The notes below the pieces were generated by a model. That model searched no databases. It was given only the letters and a program-made list of their open reading frames with translations, and was not told the DNA's origin. From Talinum fruticosum (taxonomy: Eukaryota > Streptophyta > Magnoliopsida > Caryophyllales > Talinaceae), in contig JAITYX010000010.1 of the NCBI GenBank assembly GCA_021018815.1, positions 8,609,001 to 8,673,000 of the forward strand: a stretch of 64,000 nucleotides of DNA, written 5' to 3'. Shown piece by piece: positions 48,129 to 60,240 of this stretch (position 1 is its first letter; every line of letters starts with the position of its first letter). The translations under genes and the position numbers were made by a program.

Positions 48129-49240
48129 ATGCAGATGAAAGCAAATCATGTTTTATTTTGCCTCATGTTCATCCTCATGAGTTTCATTTCCCATTCCTCG
48201 GTATATTTCTTTTTCCAAGTAACTTGAGTATCTTATTTCATTCTAGAACGTATTTATAGAATTTATTTAGTCTGATATGTATTCAAACCAAATTCAGCTG
48301 AAATATCCACTAGTTTTTATGTATCATTTTCATAGTTAAATTTTTTTTTCAAAAAAAGCAATCATAATTATTCTTTAATACTCAACGATATGAGATCGGT
48401 TTCAAAACTATCATACATTAAACTAAGAGTCTCAAGACAAACTATATCTTTTTGGGTATCGGCCAACCGTCCCCTCTTGTGGCCCTATCCAAGGCCAAAC
48501 AAGGGCCATGAGTGGTCACTAGGGGAAGGTTCCCAGGTAAACCCCTTTGTCACCACCATTTTCCAAAAGTCATTATGATGACTGATGGAAGCCATAAGAT
48601 CGACAAGTCCTAGTAGGCATTAATACAAGATAAAGTTAATGATAAAAGTGATACAATTACTTTAAACCTCAATTTTTTATAATTTTTTTAGGGTGATTAA
48701 TAACTTATTTAGGGTTACTTTTACTTTGAGATCAGATTGCTTTAATTTATAAAGTACGTGATTAATTATTCATTCTAAAGACCTTAAAACTTTGACACTA
48801 ATCATCTATCTTGCCATATAATTCTAAAAATGCAGGGGTGCGTTTACAAAGTTGAGGTATTAACCGGAGATCGTAAAGATGCAGGGACAGATGCTACGAT
48901 GAGTTTCACATTATGCTCTGCGAGCACATGCTTCCTACACGTACCCAACCTCGCACAATATGGAACTAGAGGGCCGTCCTACGACTACTTCGAAAGAGGC
49001 AATCGTGACCTTTTCGAGATCCCTACCAACGGAGAGTGTTCCTATGCTTGTAGGATGATTGTTCGTCATGACAACAGTGGCAACAAACCCGGCTGGTATC
49101 TCGATTTTGTTTACACCGGGGCATACGATAACAATGGCATCAAAAAGTTCGAGAGTGACTTTGCGGTCTATCGATGGCTGGCAACGAGTGAGCGGCCTTA
49201 CAACACCGAAGCAGAGGTGAACCACTGCCCAGTACTCTAA
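48129..49240 (+). CDS. PLAT/LH2-domain secreted protein, copy 2 (exons 48129-48200 and 48836-49240)
   Basis: Exon 1 encodes 24 residues that form a signal peptide (MQMKANHVLFCLMFILMSFI). After a phase-0 intron (48201-48835), exon 2 encodes 134 residues covering the PLAT domain: GCVYKVEVLTGDR at the start, then DYFERGNRDLFEI, GWYLDFVYTG and YRWLATSERPYN, ending NHCPVL. Total length is 158 residues. The domain is the plant-stress PLAT type, as in Arabidopsis PLAT1, whose members are small endomembrane or secreted proteins linked to stress tolerance. The stop TAA at 49238-49240 replaces a CAA codon of copy 1, so this protein lacks about 23 terminal residues. Exon 2 is open throughout, and promoter blocks are conserved. 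Substrate or ligand is unknown. Confidence 0.9.
48201..48835 (+). other. Intron of PLAT copy 2
   Basis: GTATATTTC at the donor and AAAAATGCAG at the acceptor, same phase and position as in copy 1. Part of the middle (about 48440-48600) contains sequence not seen in copy 1. Confidence 0.88.
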
Positions 49241-49505
49241 GCTGAATCCAGCGCTCATATCCCTTCTTCGATTCTCGAGGAACGTGTCATAGCCTAAGCC
49301 TGGCTACGCGCGTATACTGCTTCGAATCTAAAATATACGTCATATTTTGCTTGATGTAGTAGTTAATAATGGCATTCGAATCAATTTGCCTTGTGATGTG
49401 CTCCTTAATTAGCATTATCTCACTTGTTTTTTATGATGTATGTTCGTTTTATATACAAGTACTTGTGGCCATTTTGGCTATTAAGTTTCATGTAATAATA
49501 ATAAC

Positions 49506-49573
<68 letters not shown>

Positions 49574-49609
49574 GAGAAATTATATGTGTATTTTACAAGA
49601 CATACGTTA
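49241..49609. other. 3' region of PLAT copy 2 with long (AAT)n array
   Basis: The first 150 bp match the DNA after copy 1 (GCCTAAGCCTGGCTA). An AAT array runs from about 49493 to 49573. Confidence 0.7.
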
Positions 49610-50094
49610 GAGCAATTGCACTGGGGCTCATGCGGTCCAAGAATTGCCTTGCTTTCCACAAATTTCAATACAATGGCTTTTCACTATCAATCCACCCACC
49701 TCATGAATCGAATCAGACATAAATTTCTTTTTTCTATATTAAGTACTTAATATATCAAGGTGTGAGCCTCACCTCTAATTTTTTTTCTCATAATTTGATT
49801 TACTGGATCAAAGGCAACCGCTAGTTTTTGATTTGCAAATCAAAATATAATTGTTATGAATATTTTATTAATATATAATGTAATTTTTTCTTCTTGTTTG
49901 TTATATAAATACCCACTAATATTATAATCAATTTCACATTTAAAAATTTTACCACTAAAATAGTATTCTTACTTGAAGGTTGATAGCAAGGGATAGAGAA
50001 AAATTATAAAGTTCGTATTTGATAAGTAATTTTAATAAGCATAATTTTCATTGTACTTATTTAAGATTTTTATGTTTTAATTTGTAATTATGTA

Positions 50095-50594
50095 TTCCCT
50101 CCATCCCATAAAAGTTATCAATTTTTTTTTTTTAGATGTCCCAAAAACATTATCAAAATTTATCTATATAACTATTTTATTTTACTTTTTTAAGATGAGC
50201 CCCAAAAACAGCCTAATAGAATGGGAGGACAAAATCAACCATAAGAGATGAAATATTTACAATCTCAATTTTAATCATTAGATTAAATCTCATTTGATCC
50301 AACACATTTAACAATAGACATTGATCTTTATTTTATTTAAGGGATTGATTGCCCAGAGTGACTAATTTGAAATACAAAGTAATAGATTATTTCATTTAAC
50401 ACACGTACTCTTATTGATTCAATGAAAATATAATAAGTCCAATTTTTCCTCAATTTTTCACTTAGTATCTATTTTTATAGCTCATCTGATCAAGAATCAA
50501 CTTGTCACTTATAAAGACAATTTTTTTAAATACAGAAATCTCTCCAAATTTTATATAGTTAAAAAGTTAAACAACTTTTTAGGGACGGGTAGAG
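50095..50594. mobile_element. Stowaway-like MITE inside the Harbinger element (500 bp)
   Basis: The left end TTCCCTCCATCCCATAAAAG and right end (reverse complement) CTCTACCCGTCCCTAAAA share the CTCCCTCCGTCCC core of Stowaway. TA flanks both sides (50093-50094 and 50595-50596). No coding capacity. Confidence 0.75.
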
Positions 50595-50940
50595 TATTTA
50601 TTAATGATATATTTTAATTAATTTATTCATGCCAGTCTTTATTTTGTAGATATTATTTTGTTTGAGGGATGTCGCATAGAAAAGATATCAACAAGTCCCA
50701 AACACAACAGAAAGATTAAAAAAAGTGGTAATTATAACATCCTTGCATAAAATAGAAAGATACAAAGAGAGAATAAATAAATAGTCGTATTATTTTTGTC
50801 AGTTTTTGTTACAATGTGGTCTAATTTAAAAATACGTGATTAGAATTTTACTCTAAAAATATATGAGAATAAATTTTTGAAAATTATGTAAGGACCAAAA
50901 ACATAAATGTTTCCATCCATTTAGGTGTTGTTTATGGACA

Positions 50941-51356
50941 TTGATGGATCTTAATGTACCACGTTCGTTTATAAGCTTACTTGATGACGATGAAATACAA
51001 AATGTGGGAAGTATTGGTGGTTCAAGTCAAGGTGCTACGCCCAACTACGCTTACCCCCATATCCTCCACCACCAGACTATCCTTATCCTCACTATTACCA
51101 AAGTTTGTCTAGTGGGATTTATGGATCAAATCAACGTGAAGCATCTTATTTCCAATATCCTACACCACCAAAATATCCTTGCAAACTCCCACCTAATCCT
51201 AATCACCTATCGGGGCCCAGCAACTCAATACCTTCATCAATCCCAACCGATTCAATTGCTGACTTAGGGCACTTTGGAATTGATAATGATACAAATGAGT
51301 TAGGAGAGTATGAAATGGAGGGAGATCCTCGTGGGGTAAGAGAGTGGAAATCATAA
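50941..51356 (+). pseudogene. Harbinger ORF1 fragment
   Basis: The frame starting at 50941 (MMDLNVPRSFISLLDDDEIQ) and an overlapping one to 51356 look like the proline- and tyrosine-rich amino-terminal part of plant Harbinger ORF1 proteins. The Myb/SANT-like domain, present in the second element at 62319-62687, is missing here. The protein normally helps the transposase find DNA. Confidence 0.5.
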
Positions 51357-51659
51357 GAGGATAAAATGCCCTTTATTTCGAACACATGAAGGAAGATATT
51401 AAACGCAAACATAATTCCAAATAGCCATTAGGATAAATCCAAGAAGTTTAGTATATTAGTGAAAGTTGAAATAACTTGCAAGTTTCCTATGTTTTCATGA
51501 TTTAAATTTATGAAATAAAATATTTAATTGTTCACACATTTATTCGTCACTCGGGAGAAAATTTATCTAACTTTTCGTATTAGAGCAAATAACTTTTCAA
51601 ATAAATTGCAAGTACTTACTCGTGTCAAACCTTTTCTAACTATAATTGTTTCTACATAG

Positions 51660-53031
51660 GTGGTTCGCAATGGAAGATTCATCGTCCTTTTCATCCTCAT
51701 CATCATCATTAGATGGACTAAGCTTCATATTAGAACAATCGATGATGATATGCCCATTTTAGAAGAATTTCTTGACCACGAAGAAATGTTATTATATGTA
51801 AAGGTTAATGAAGATGCTCAAGGGGGCGAATTTCATCAGCATCCAAACCTCGAAGAAAAAGAAGATGTATTAGAAGAAATCGAGAAGAAGCTCATGAGCG
51901 AGTTATACAAAGATTACTTCGCAATTGATCCAATTTAATATGAAGATTAATTTCGTCGAAGATTTAGAATGCGGAGGCACTTATTCATCCGCACGAGTAC
52001 TAGTGGAGACACTTGAAAATCATTTTGAGTACTTTCAATTGAGGTATGATGCCATTGGAAGACATGGATCGACACCTCTAACAAAGTGCACTGCAGCCAT
52101 GCGGATGCTCACTTATGGTATCTCTGCTGATTGTGTCGATGAATACTTGAAGATTGGTGAAAGCACATCACCTGTAGTGTTTGAAATAATTTGCTAAATG
52201 CATCATTGCGGTATTCGGGGAAGAGTATTTAAGAAAACCAACCCAAGTCGATGTTGATCATCTATTGCCAGTGACGGATGCCCGTGATTTCCCTGGTATG
52301 CTAGGTTGTATTGATCTGTATGCATTGGGAATGGAAGAATTATTCGGCGGGTTGGAAAGTATCATTTGCTAAAAGACTTTATAGGGTTCCAACCATCATT
52401 CTTGAAGCGGTTGCTTCGTATGATCTTTGGATATGACATGTCTTCTACACCCTACCAGGAAATCTAAATGATGTCAACGTCCTTCAATGGTCACCAGTTT
52501 TCCAGGAGTTGTATGAAAATCGGACACCCAAATGTGAGTATGTCTTCAATGGTCATGAGTATAAAATGAGATAGTTTCTATCACATGATATTTACCCAAA
52601 ATGGGCGACGTTCGTGAAAACTATACCTCTTACACAAAGTCCGAAGGCAAAATTATTTCGCTCAACATCGAGAGGCAATTAGGAAGGATATTGAACGAGC
52701 CTTTGGTGTGCTACAAGCTCGCTTTTCCATAGTACATGGCCCTGCTCGGTATATGAAGGAGCAAGTCATGTGGGATATAATGAAAGCATGTACAACATTA
52801 CATAACATGATCATTGAGGATGAGCGAGATACATACAACCTTTCTTTTGAATATGAGCAAGTGGAGGGTAGTACTCATGATCCTAATATTCAACGTGAGC
52901 ATCATATGTGCTATGCGACTTACTTAGCAAGATCAATAGAAGCTCGAAACCCGGAAACACATGCGCTCCTCCAGGCAGACTTGGTTGAAGAAGTATGGAA
53001 GCAAAATATGACACGACAAAGTCATGTGTGA
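51660..53031 (+). pseudogene. PIF/Harbinger transposase (DDE_Tnp_4, ALP1-like), broken
   Basis: Pieces in order: an acidic leader with LYKDYFAIDPI (to about 51940), then GSTPLTKCTAAMRMLTYGIS at 52068-52127, then the first catalytic Asp in FPGMLGCID (about 52290-52316). The second Asp follows in GNLNDVNVL (about 52458-52485) and the Glu in KDIERAFGVLQARFSIVHGP (about 52687-52745). The end after LHNMIIEDERD runs to 53031. Stops after 51938 and 52197 and frame changes near 52330-52440 make it non-functional as given. Confidence 0.85.
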
Positions 53032-53536
53032 TGCCAAAGTGATTTTTATTGTCCAACTTTCATATTGTATTTTCTTTTCGTAAAAACTTTTGTATCGTAA
53101 TTTTTTTTAAAGTTGAATTTATGTATTGTATTTTTTAATATTGAACTTCAGTTTTAAATTTTTAAAGTCCATCTTTTAGTGCAATGTACCAATTTAAGCT
53201 CTCTATTATCTATCTGCTAATATTAATTAAAATTACAAAATTGATGATTGTATTTTTTAATTAATTTTACTATTATAAAATTATCTTTTCAATTTTTTAA
53301 AAATTATATGAATTGAAGTTTAAAATTTATTAACACAAATAATTTATAAAATAAAAAAAACCTAAATATGTTTACTGGTGGGCCCCATAAGAATATTTTA
53401 ATTAGTATCCAAATTGATGATCCAATGAGTGTAAAAACACGGATTATAATCCAAAAAGGTAGATTGTAGGATGAGGTGGAGGATGTGGCCCCCACATATG
53501 ATTCAAAATTCTAGATAAAGGGTGCAAATGCTCTTA

Positions 53537-54613
53537 AGTGTCTTCTCTAAGCTTAAAAATTATTATATACATGTGATAAATTGAAAAAGAATGGTATTAT
53601 TAAATAATATAACTGCATTACAACTACGTAAAATCGTCATTTTATCCATCATTTTTCATATTTGTAAAGTTATATGTATGACACACCTTTTAGGTTGGGT
53701 TAATCCGATTAGGGTGTTATTTAATACCTATCGGCATAGCCAACGATTATTAAAGTTTTGTTTTCATAATTAATCATAATTATTAAAAAAATAGTGATTT
53801 AAAATCATAAAATACATTAATATAGGTGAAGACAAGATATTTTAGGAGTGTTTTTATACAAGACACATATCATCACCTTAATAATAATTGATGTGATAGA
53901 AAGAGACCCAAGTCCTAGTAGCCCTGCTAAATGGTCACGACCCATATAACAAGCTACACCAAGTAAGAAGTGACCTTAAAGTTAAGGGCGAGGTTCAAAC
54001 GAGGAAAGGCTTACGAATCCCCAAGAAGGGTTAGAATGGCGGTTCCCGCTCCACAAACCAAGAACGGAAACGGAAGTCTTTTTACTTTCGGGAACAGCCG
54101 GTTCTTTTGTCACGTCCGGCACCAACTTTTCTAATCAGCGAAATCAACATAACATTAGCCTAAGCCCTTATTCACATGAGGTTAGGTAAACCCCAAACCT
54201 ATTAGGGTTATGGTTTCCTACCGATTCCGAGGAAAGGACTATTTTATCCCTTATTTATTTATTTATTTTATAAATACTCACCAAAGTTTGGCATAAAGCT
54301 CATGATATCACAACTCCCAAGAAAGTTATATCACTCTTGGCTAACTCACTTATTCTCTCTACTAAGAGATAAACCTTTACTTGACCCTCCGAGTAAGGAA
54401 GATTATCCTCGACTTTCCGACTTTCGTCGAAATAACTTGAGCGTCGAGAGGAGTTCCCGGGATCCAACCCCGAGGCGTGCCATTTTGCATGAAAGAGTAG
54501 CCGTCATGAGGAGCTCGTTCACTCGAGTCCGTCCTCCAAGGTCGGATTAGCAAATTCACTCTCTCTTACTCATCATCCACATCACATTTCACCGGGTTCA
54601 TTCTGAAACAATA

Positions 54614-54650
<37 letters not shown>

Positions 54651-55860
54651 GTATTGGCTTGCTCGTGTTTGTTGTGCTATCGTATCGTAAATGAAGAATA
54701 GTATCGAAGAATGGGGAAATAAAACGCGTGAGAATCAACACCATGCAAAAGAAAACAAGGATGGCTTTCATCGCCACAGTCACCAAACGTCATGTAGTAA
54801 TTTGGAGCAATATACATATATATCCTTGGTTAAGATAGCTGCTATTTATAGAGATTGAGCCTCAGACAAACTAAAGAAATTAAGGTTAACTACGAGTGCA
54901 AATCATGCCAATTAAATTGATTGGACTCCTCCTGTCAATTGTTATTGATTGGGTTCAAGTGTAACCGAGCACGAACTGAGCTCGAATTAAGTAGCGTTTG
55001 GCTCGATTTGATTTAGTTTAGATTAATTACTTCACTTTTTTTCTTGAGTATTTGAGTGGAGAGTATAAAATTACTATTAACATAATCAAAATTTCATTCA
55101 AACCCTTATTTTTTAAATCTAATGCAAAAATATGAAATTTAACTTTGATAATAGCCTTAAATTTAGAAACATTTTAACAAAAACAAACAAAAAAATAATC
55201 CTAGGCTGAGTCAAGCCCAAGTTTGTGCTTAATCCCAAACCAAACGAGTCAAGTCCGAGCCTAAACATGTGAATTGTCTTATCTTACTAAATTAAATAAT
55301 GAATAAGTTAAAGGCACTTGACCATTTATCCATTGGAGGGTTAATCTCATAAATTAATTCCCATTTGGCTGTATTTTAGATAGTTCATGTATTGAAACTT
55401 TTGACAAGAATCAATCCTTTACTTCCGAAGGTGGTCTTTTGATAGATGATATTCTTAAACTTAGTAGAAATTTTAATTTTTGCATTTTTAATTTTATTAA
55501 TAGGGTGGAAAATAGGGTTATACATACTTTAACTCATCTTCAACCTTATGTCTCGGGTCTTTAACTTTGGCTTAAAAATGAACCCGATTGTATTTTTACA
55601 TGACCCTGAATGATTTATATTCTTTTTTGGATTATGATTAATAATATCATCTTTCTTTGGTGATCAAAACAGAAAAACTCTCTGGAAGACGCCATAGTTG
55701 ATGTATGATTTTTCATTTCGCCTAGCCAAATAACGAGGGGGAAAATTGAATAAATAGTAGAATGGGGTTGTTTTGGTCTTTTAATGGTTTTGTTTGTTTT
55801 TTGAGTTCTTTTTTCATTTTCATTGCCGAGGAGGCATTCCTTTTAACATCCCAAAACTTA
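53537..55860. other. Intergenic DNA with an LTR-like fragment and (AAT)n
   Basis: No host gene is seen. Between about 53917 and 54600 the sequence changes to moderate GC with a TGTCACGTCCGGCACC string at 54107 and a retained plant-LTR flavour; I could not find its ends, so class is unknown. An AAT array lies at about 54615-54649. The rest is AT-rich. Confidence 0.4.
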
Positions 55861-56346
55861 GTAGGTGTTTGGCCTAAATTTTAAAACTATTTTTGAATTT
55901 TAAAAACTGAAACTAAGTCAAACACTAACTTTTAAAAAATTAAAATTATTTTTCAAAAATAATTTTAGAAAAAAAACTCCTCAAAAACATAATCCCATTC
56001 TCTCTCTCTCCTTTTATTTTTTACGTTCTTTACATATTCTCTCTCCTCTATCTTTATCTCTCTCCTCTCTCTTTCTTTTATTTTGTTTTATCTTTATCTT
56101 ACTCTAACAAATAAATAAATATTATCTTATACAAAAATAAATATTAAATAATTATTATTATGTAAATAAAAAAATCAAATTATACTATAATAAATAGTGT
56201 AGACAAACTAGGCCAAACAACTTATTATTCAAAAATGTTTTCATATAAATTAGGTCAAATATTTCATAACTTCTTCAAAAACACTTTTAGAAAAATTGTT
56301 TTTCATAAACAAAAATACTTTTTTATAAACCAGGCCAAACAACACC
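55861..56346. mobile_element. Harbinger/Tourist-like MITE, copy 2 (486 bp)
   Basis: Starts GTAGGTGTTTGGCC and ends GGCCAAACAACACC, with TTA on both sides (55858-55860 and 56347-56349). The body parallels 15831-16251 over most of its length, including a CT-rich centre. Confidence 0.78.
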
Positions 56347-56349
56347 TTA

Positions 56350-57651
56350 ATATACATAATTTTTTACCCTAAGAAAACCCTAATTTGCTCCTTCACGCTC
56401 CGTTGGTGCTGCTTGTTCTCTCTCGGCTAGGCTTTCTCTTTCTCTCTCTCTCTCTCTCTTCTCGATCTCTCGGTGCGAGTCCTCGCTATTGGAGTTTTTC
56501 CGGCGATTCTCACCGAGCACCATAACTTATCGTTGCTCTCACAGGCAATGCTTTCGCTGCTCTCAATCGCTTTTATATACTCTCTCACTCTTTCGCTCTT
56601 TTCCTTCGACTACTTTCGGGTACCTAATCCCACTCGACGACATTATTTGTGAGTATGTAGTTTTTGCTGAGTTTATGTCTTCAAAAACGAAGAAGTTTAT
56701 TGTTTTGTTGAGTTTTACGTTGCGGTTGTAGGTAGCATGTGTGTTGTCCAGCTAACCTAACTCCAAAAAAAGTAATCGGGTGCCCGATCCCGGACCCCGA
56801 TTCCCGCCTAATCCGAGACCAATTTCAGATTAATGGACCCAGTCAGAACTATGTCTAGAAATCTGGACCTGGTTTCCACCGGGTTTGGGATCGGGTATGG
56901 CCAAAATGATCGAGTATCCGGTCCCGCTCACCCTTAGTAAATAATATTAACAAACACTCACACTAATAAGAAAAATGTATAATTATATCTTTAATAAAAA
57001 AGAAATGAATAATAAAACTAAAATTTAAAATGTTAAATTATTTTATCAATGAAAAAATTTTAAAAAATTATCTATAATATAAATAATTAATTTTTATATA
57101 AAAATATAAAATTCTTTATAAAAATAGTATACTTTAAAAATAATATAAATTTTTATTTTTATTTTAAAATATTATTTTAAAAAAATATGTGAAGGAAGAT
57201 CGAGGAGAGAAAGTCTGAAAAGAGGGAGGAGAGAGAGAAAATAATTAAATACCTTAAACTATTTCCAATGGTGGCAACCGGCATGGAGTTGCACTCATGT
57301 GGAGAGAGAGAAAATAATTAAATATGAGGGAAATGATGAGGTAGGATGGAAGTTCTCCATGGAGTTCCTCTGTGGCGTAGTTGGGGAAAGGAAAAAGAGA
57401 GGAGAGAGAGAAAAAAGGGAAGGGGGAAAGAGATACTGCATGGGACACAACTCCCATCGGTTGTGTCCGACGTTTGCACAAGCACATGCATGGACGAGAG
57501 AGAGAGGGAGGTTAGGCGAGCCCCAAGTGGAAGGAAAATGGGCAACTCCCATGAAATTATATTTATAAAATATTTACTATAGAACCCATTTATAATATAA
57601 ATTATTATGGAGCAGATCCGATAAGTTGCTACCATTAACGATAAACACTAA
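56350..57651. other. Spacer with CT-rich leader-like block and a hAT end fragment
   Basis: Around 56370-56640 an AAACCCTAA motif followed by a (CT)n tract resembles a plant promoter/5' UTR, but no coding exon follows. From about 56765 to 56940 there are repeated CGGGTNCCCGATCC-type strings ending CTCACCCTTAGTA, which look like a hAT subterminal end. At about 57229 and 57300 a GAGAGAGAGAAAATAATTAA phrase is repeated. No gene is called. Confidence 0.4.
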
Positions 57652-57988
57652 GAACACCTGCAGTGGGTGAGCCTGTTTTAGCCTCACCGATAGATCTACA
57701 ATAACACATGCAGCTAACGGCCTGCTTTTTCACTCTTTAAAATCATTACTTCCACAAGTGCAAGACTCACCAACAAGACTCACTCATTAACGGACCCATT
57801 AATTAACATATTTAATTAATTTACCTATTTTATTTTACATTATTATTTATTTTTATAGTATATAAAAAATTATTCAATGAAATATGAAGATTTAAATTAA
57901 TTATTTTAGGCTGCTATATTTTATTTAGCAAATAACACAATAATATTAGAAATTTTATTAAATTCAAAATAATAATAATAATAATAAC

Positions 57989-58034
<46 letters not shown>

Positions 58035-58466
58035 GTAGCCTCTCTCCAAAAAACCAAAAACTCCTCTCATTCTCTCTCCTAATTAGTCTCCTAATTAAAT
58101 TTAACAAAATAAAAAGATTTCCCCTCTATCACCCTCTTCTAATTAATCTCCATTCTCTTTCCAAAAACGAATGACCCTCTCATTCTCTCCTCCCATTATT
58201 TTCTTTTTATCTCTCACCTAATTAATCTCCTATTCTCTTTCTCTCTCTCTGTTAACTAATTTTGCTTCTCCCCCCTCCCAACTCAGCTTGCAATGGTAAC
58301 AAATCATCAATGGACACTTGATTTTGGGCTTAGTTGGCAAGAGGTGCCGAGTGACGAGCCTACGCGTGTGTCTCGGAAGGGCACCCATCCCGTGTGGAAT
58401 CATGCGCCCAAACTCGTCTACCACGTTAGCTGTTTGAGGTTTGCGCGCCTTGAACTGCGGAGGCTC
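57652..58466. mobile_element. Harbinger-type MITE or deletion derivative (815 bp)
   Basis: The left end GAACACCTGCAGTGGG and the right end CTGCGGAGGCTC are imperfect inverted repeats, with TAA at 57649-57651 and 58467-58469. The left 250 bp resemble the left end of the next element (58470 onward). An AAT array lies at about 57969-58033. It has no convincing protein; one minus frame (58475-58230) is probably incidental. Confidence 0.65.
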
Positions 58467-59259
58467 TAAGAGCATCTCTAATGGGCCACTGTTTTAGGCT
58501 TATCCGGTGAGGGCCTACAGTGACACATCGATAAAGAGTTTACTTTTTCTCTCTCCTAAATCCTTACTTCCACGATGTAAGACTTACCAACGAGACTCAC
58601 CCATTTAAATAATTCCCTACAGTCCACTAATCAACATATTTAATTATTTTCACATCTTATATTTTACATTATTATTTATTTTTATAATATATAAAAAGAA
58701 TTATTTAGTGCGGTATGAAGATTGAAATTAATTAATTTAGGTTATGGAATTTTTTAAACAAGTGAGTGAAATTAAATTAAATAAAAAAGATAATATAATA
58801 AGTGCAATGTTATTACAATAATGCAACACGTAAATATGGGGAAAATAAAATATAAAAAAACTACAACACTAACGAAATACGGACAATATGAAAAAACTAG
58901 ATCACCCATTTCTCTGTCGCGCAAAATTTCGTTTCTATATTTCTTCAACCAAGTTCGCTTGCAGACGTGCATGAGTTCTAATGTCTCTAACTTCACTTGT
59001 TGTATAACACTCGGTGAAGGTCATGTTGGACATTAAGTGTTGGACACATGTCTCCACTTGCTCATAGTCATAATTATAAGTAAGATTGTATTGATCTCGT
59101 TTATATTCAAACGATCATGTTGTGGAGTATTATAAAAACTTTCATTACTTAACCTATGTCATCTTCCTCTATTAAGGGACAAGGGACACAAATTATTCCA
59201 AAACAAGCTTGTAAGACACCAAGCGCTTGCTCCACATCTTCCTTACACCCTCTTGTCGT

Positions 59260-60232
59260 TTAGCAATAATTTTGCCTTTGAACCTTGTGGTAGTAGCCCA
59301 TTTCGAATATATACCATTCGACGTGAAAATATGGGATGGTGTACATATGACCAAGTGACAATATATCCACATTTCGGAGCTTGATCTTGATACGGATCTT
59401 GAACACTAGGGATCGAATGAGGATGTTGATGTCATTTAGACTTCCCGAGCATCCAAAAAGGCATCTCATATCCAAATATTGTATAATGTCCAAGCTTTAA
59501 GAACAATTATTGGCACTTTGTATATATACCTTTACGAACGTTGTTTTCCATGCTTCGTTGGACAATTTTTCCACTCCCAATACTTACCGTCAATACTTCT
59601 CAACATTCTCGAAAAATCACGGGTATTCCCTACGGCTAAGAGACGATCGAAATTAACTTGAGTTGGCTTTCTCAAGTACTCATGTCTAAAAACACAATGA
59701 CGCATTCCACGAACTTCTTCATGCACTCAAATATTATACTCTCAGCAATTTTCAAGTATTCGTTCATACAATCGACGGATATACCATACGCCAATATCCT
59801 CATGGCTGGAGTACACTTAATTAGCGTGACAAGCCCGGCCGACCAAGTACATCATACCTCAACTTAAAGCAATCGGACTAATTCTCGAAGGCTTACGCTA
59901 TGCGAACAACTAAGTGTTTTTGCATTCGGAATCTACGATGAAATTGTTGTTCTATATACACAAGTTCATCTACAAAATAGTCTTGGTACAAGCAATTGTG
60001 AGCTTTTTCTTGATTTCTCCGAATATATCTTTTTTTCTTATGTGGCTTGGATGAAGATGAAGGTTCCATCAATTTTGCACGATCTTCGTTGGATTTCAAT
60101 CTCATCGTCAAATAATTCTTCCAAAAAAGGCATATCAACGTCAAACTCTTCAATTATCCATTTCAAGCCATTCGAAGATGGTGATGAAGATGAAGATAAA
60201 GATAGATGATTCATTGTCCGACAAATGCACAA
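59260..60232 (-). pseudogene. Second PIF/Harbinger transposase, degenerate
   Basis: The amino-terminal part (60153-59893) has KRYIRRNQEKAHNCLYQDYF and RRFRMQKHLVVRI. The middle (59726-59532) keeps EYLRKPTQVNFDRLL and RSIDGKYWEWKNCP with the first catalytic Asp. The fragment 59493-59260 has SLNDINIL with the second Asp. The Glu motif and carboxyl end are not visible between 58750 and 59250 in an open frame. EYLRKPTQV is shared with the first element, so the two are related. Confidence 0.8.
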
Positions 60233-60240
60233 CTATAATA

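Larger units (their letters stand above)
49610..53533 (+). mobile_element. PIF/Harbinger transposon, 3.9 kb, degenerate
   Basis: The ends GAGCAATTGCAC and GTGCAAATGCTC are inverted repeats, and TTA is repeated on both sides (49607-49609 and 53534-53536), the target type of PIF/Harbinger. Inside are an ORF1-like fragment and a broken DDE transposase, both on the plus strand, plus a nested Stowaway MITE. It inserted about 370 bp after the second PLAT gene. Confidence 0.85.

Noticed and set aside
49369..49722. 117-codon ORF with poly-isoleucine
   Set aside because: Read-through of the (AAT)n array across the Harbinger border.
57254..57635. Several overlapping ORFs near 57300-57600
   Set aside because: GA/CT-rich low-complexity DNA open in many frames.
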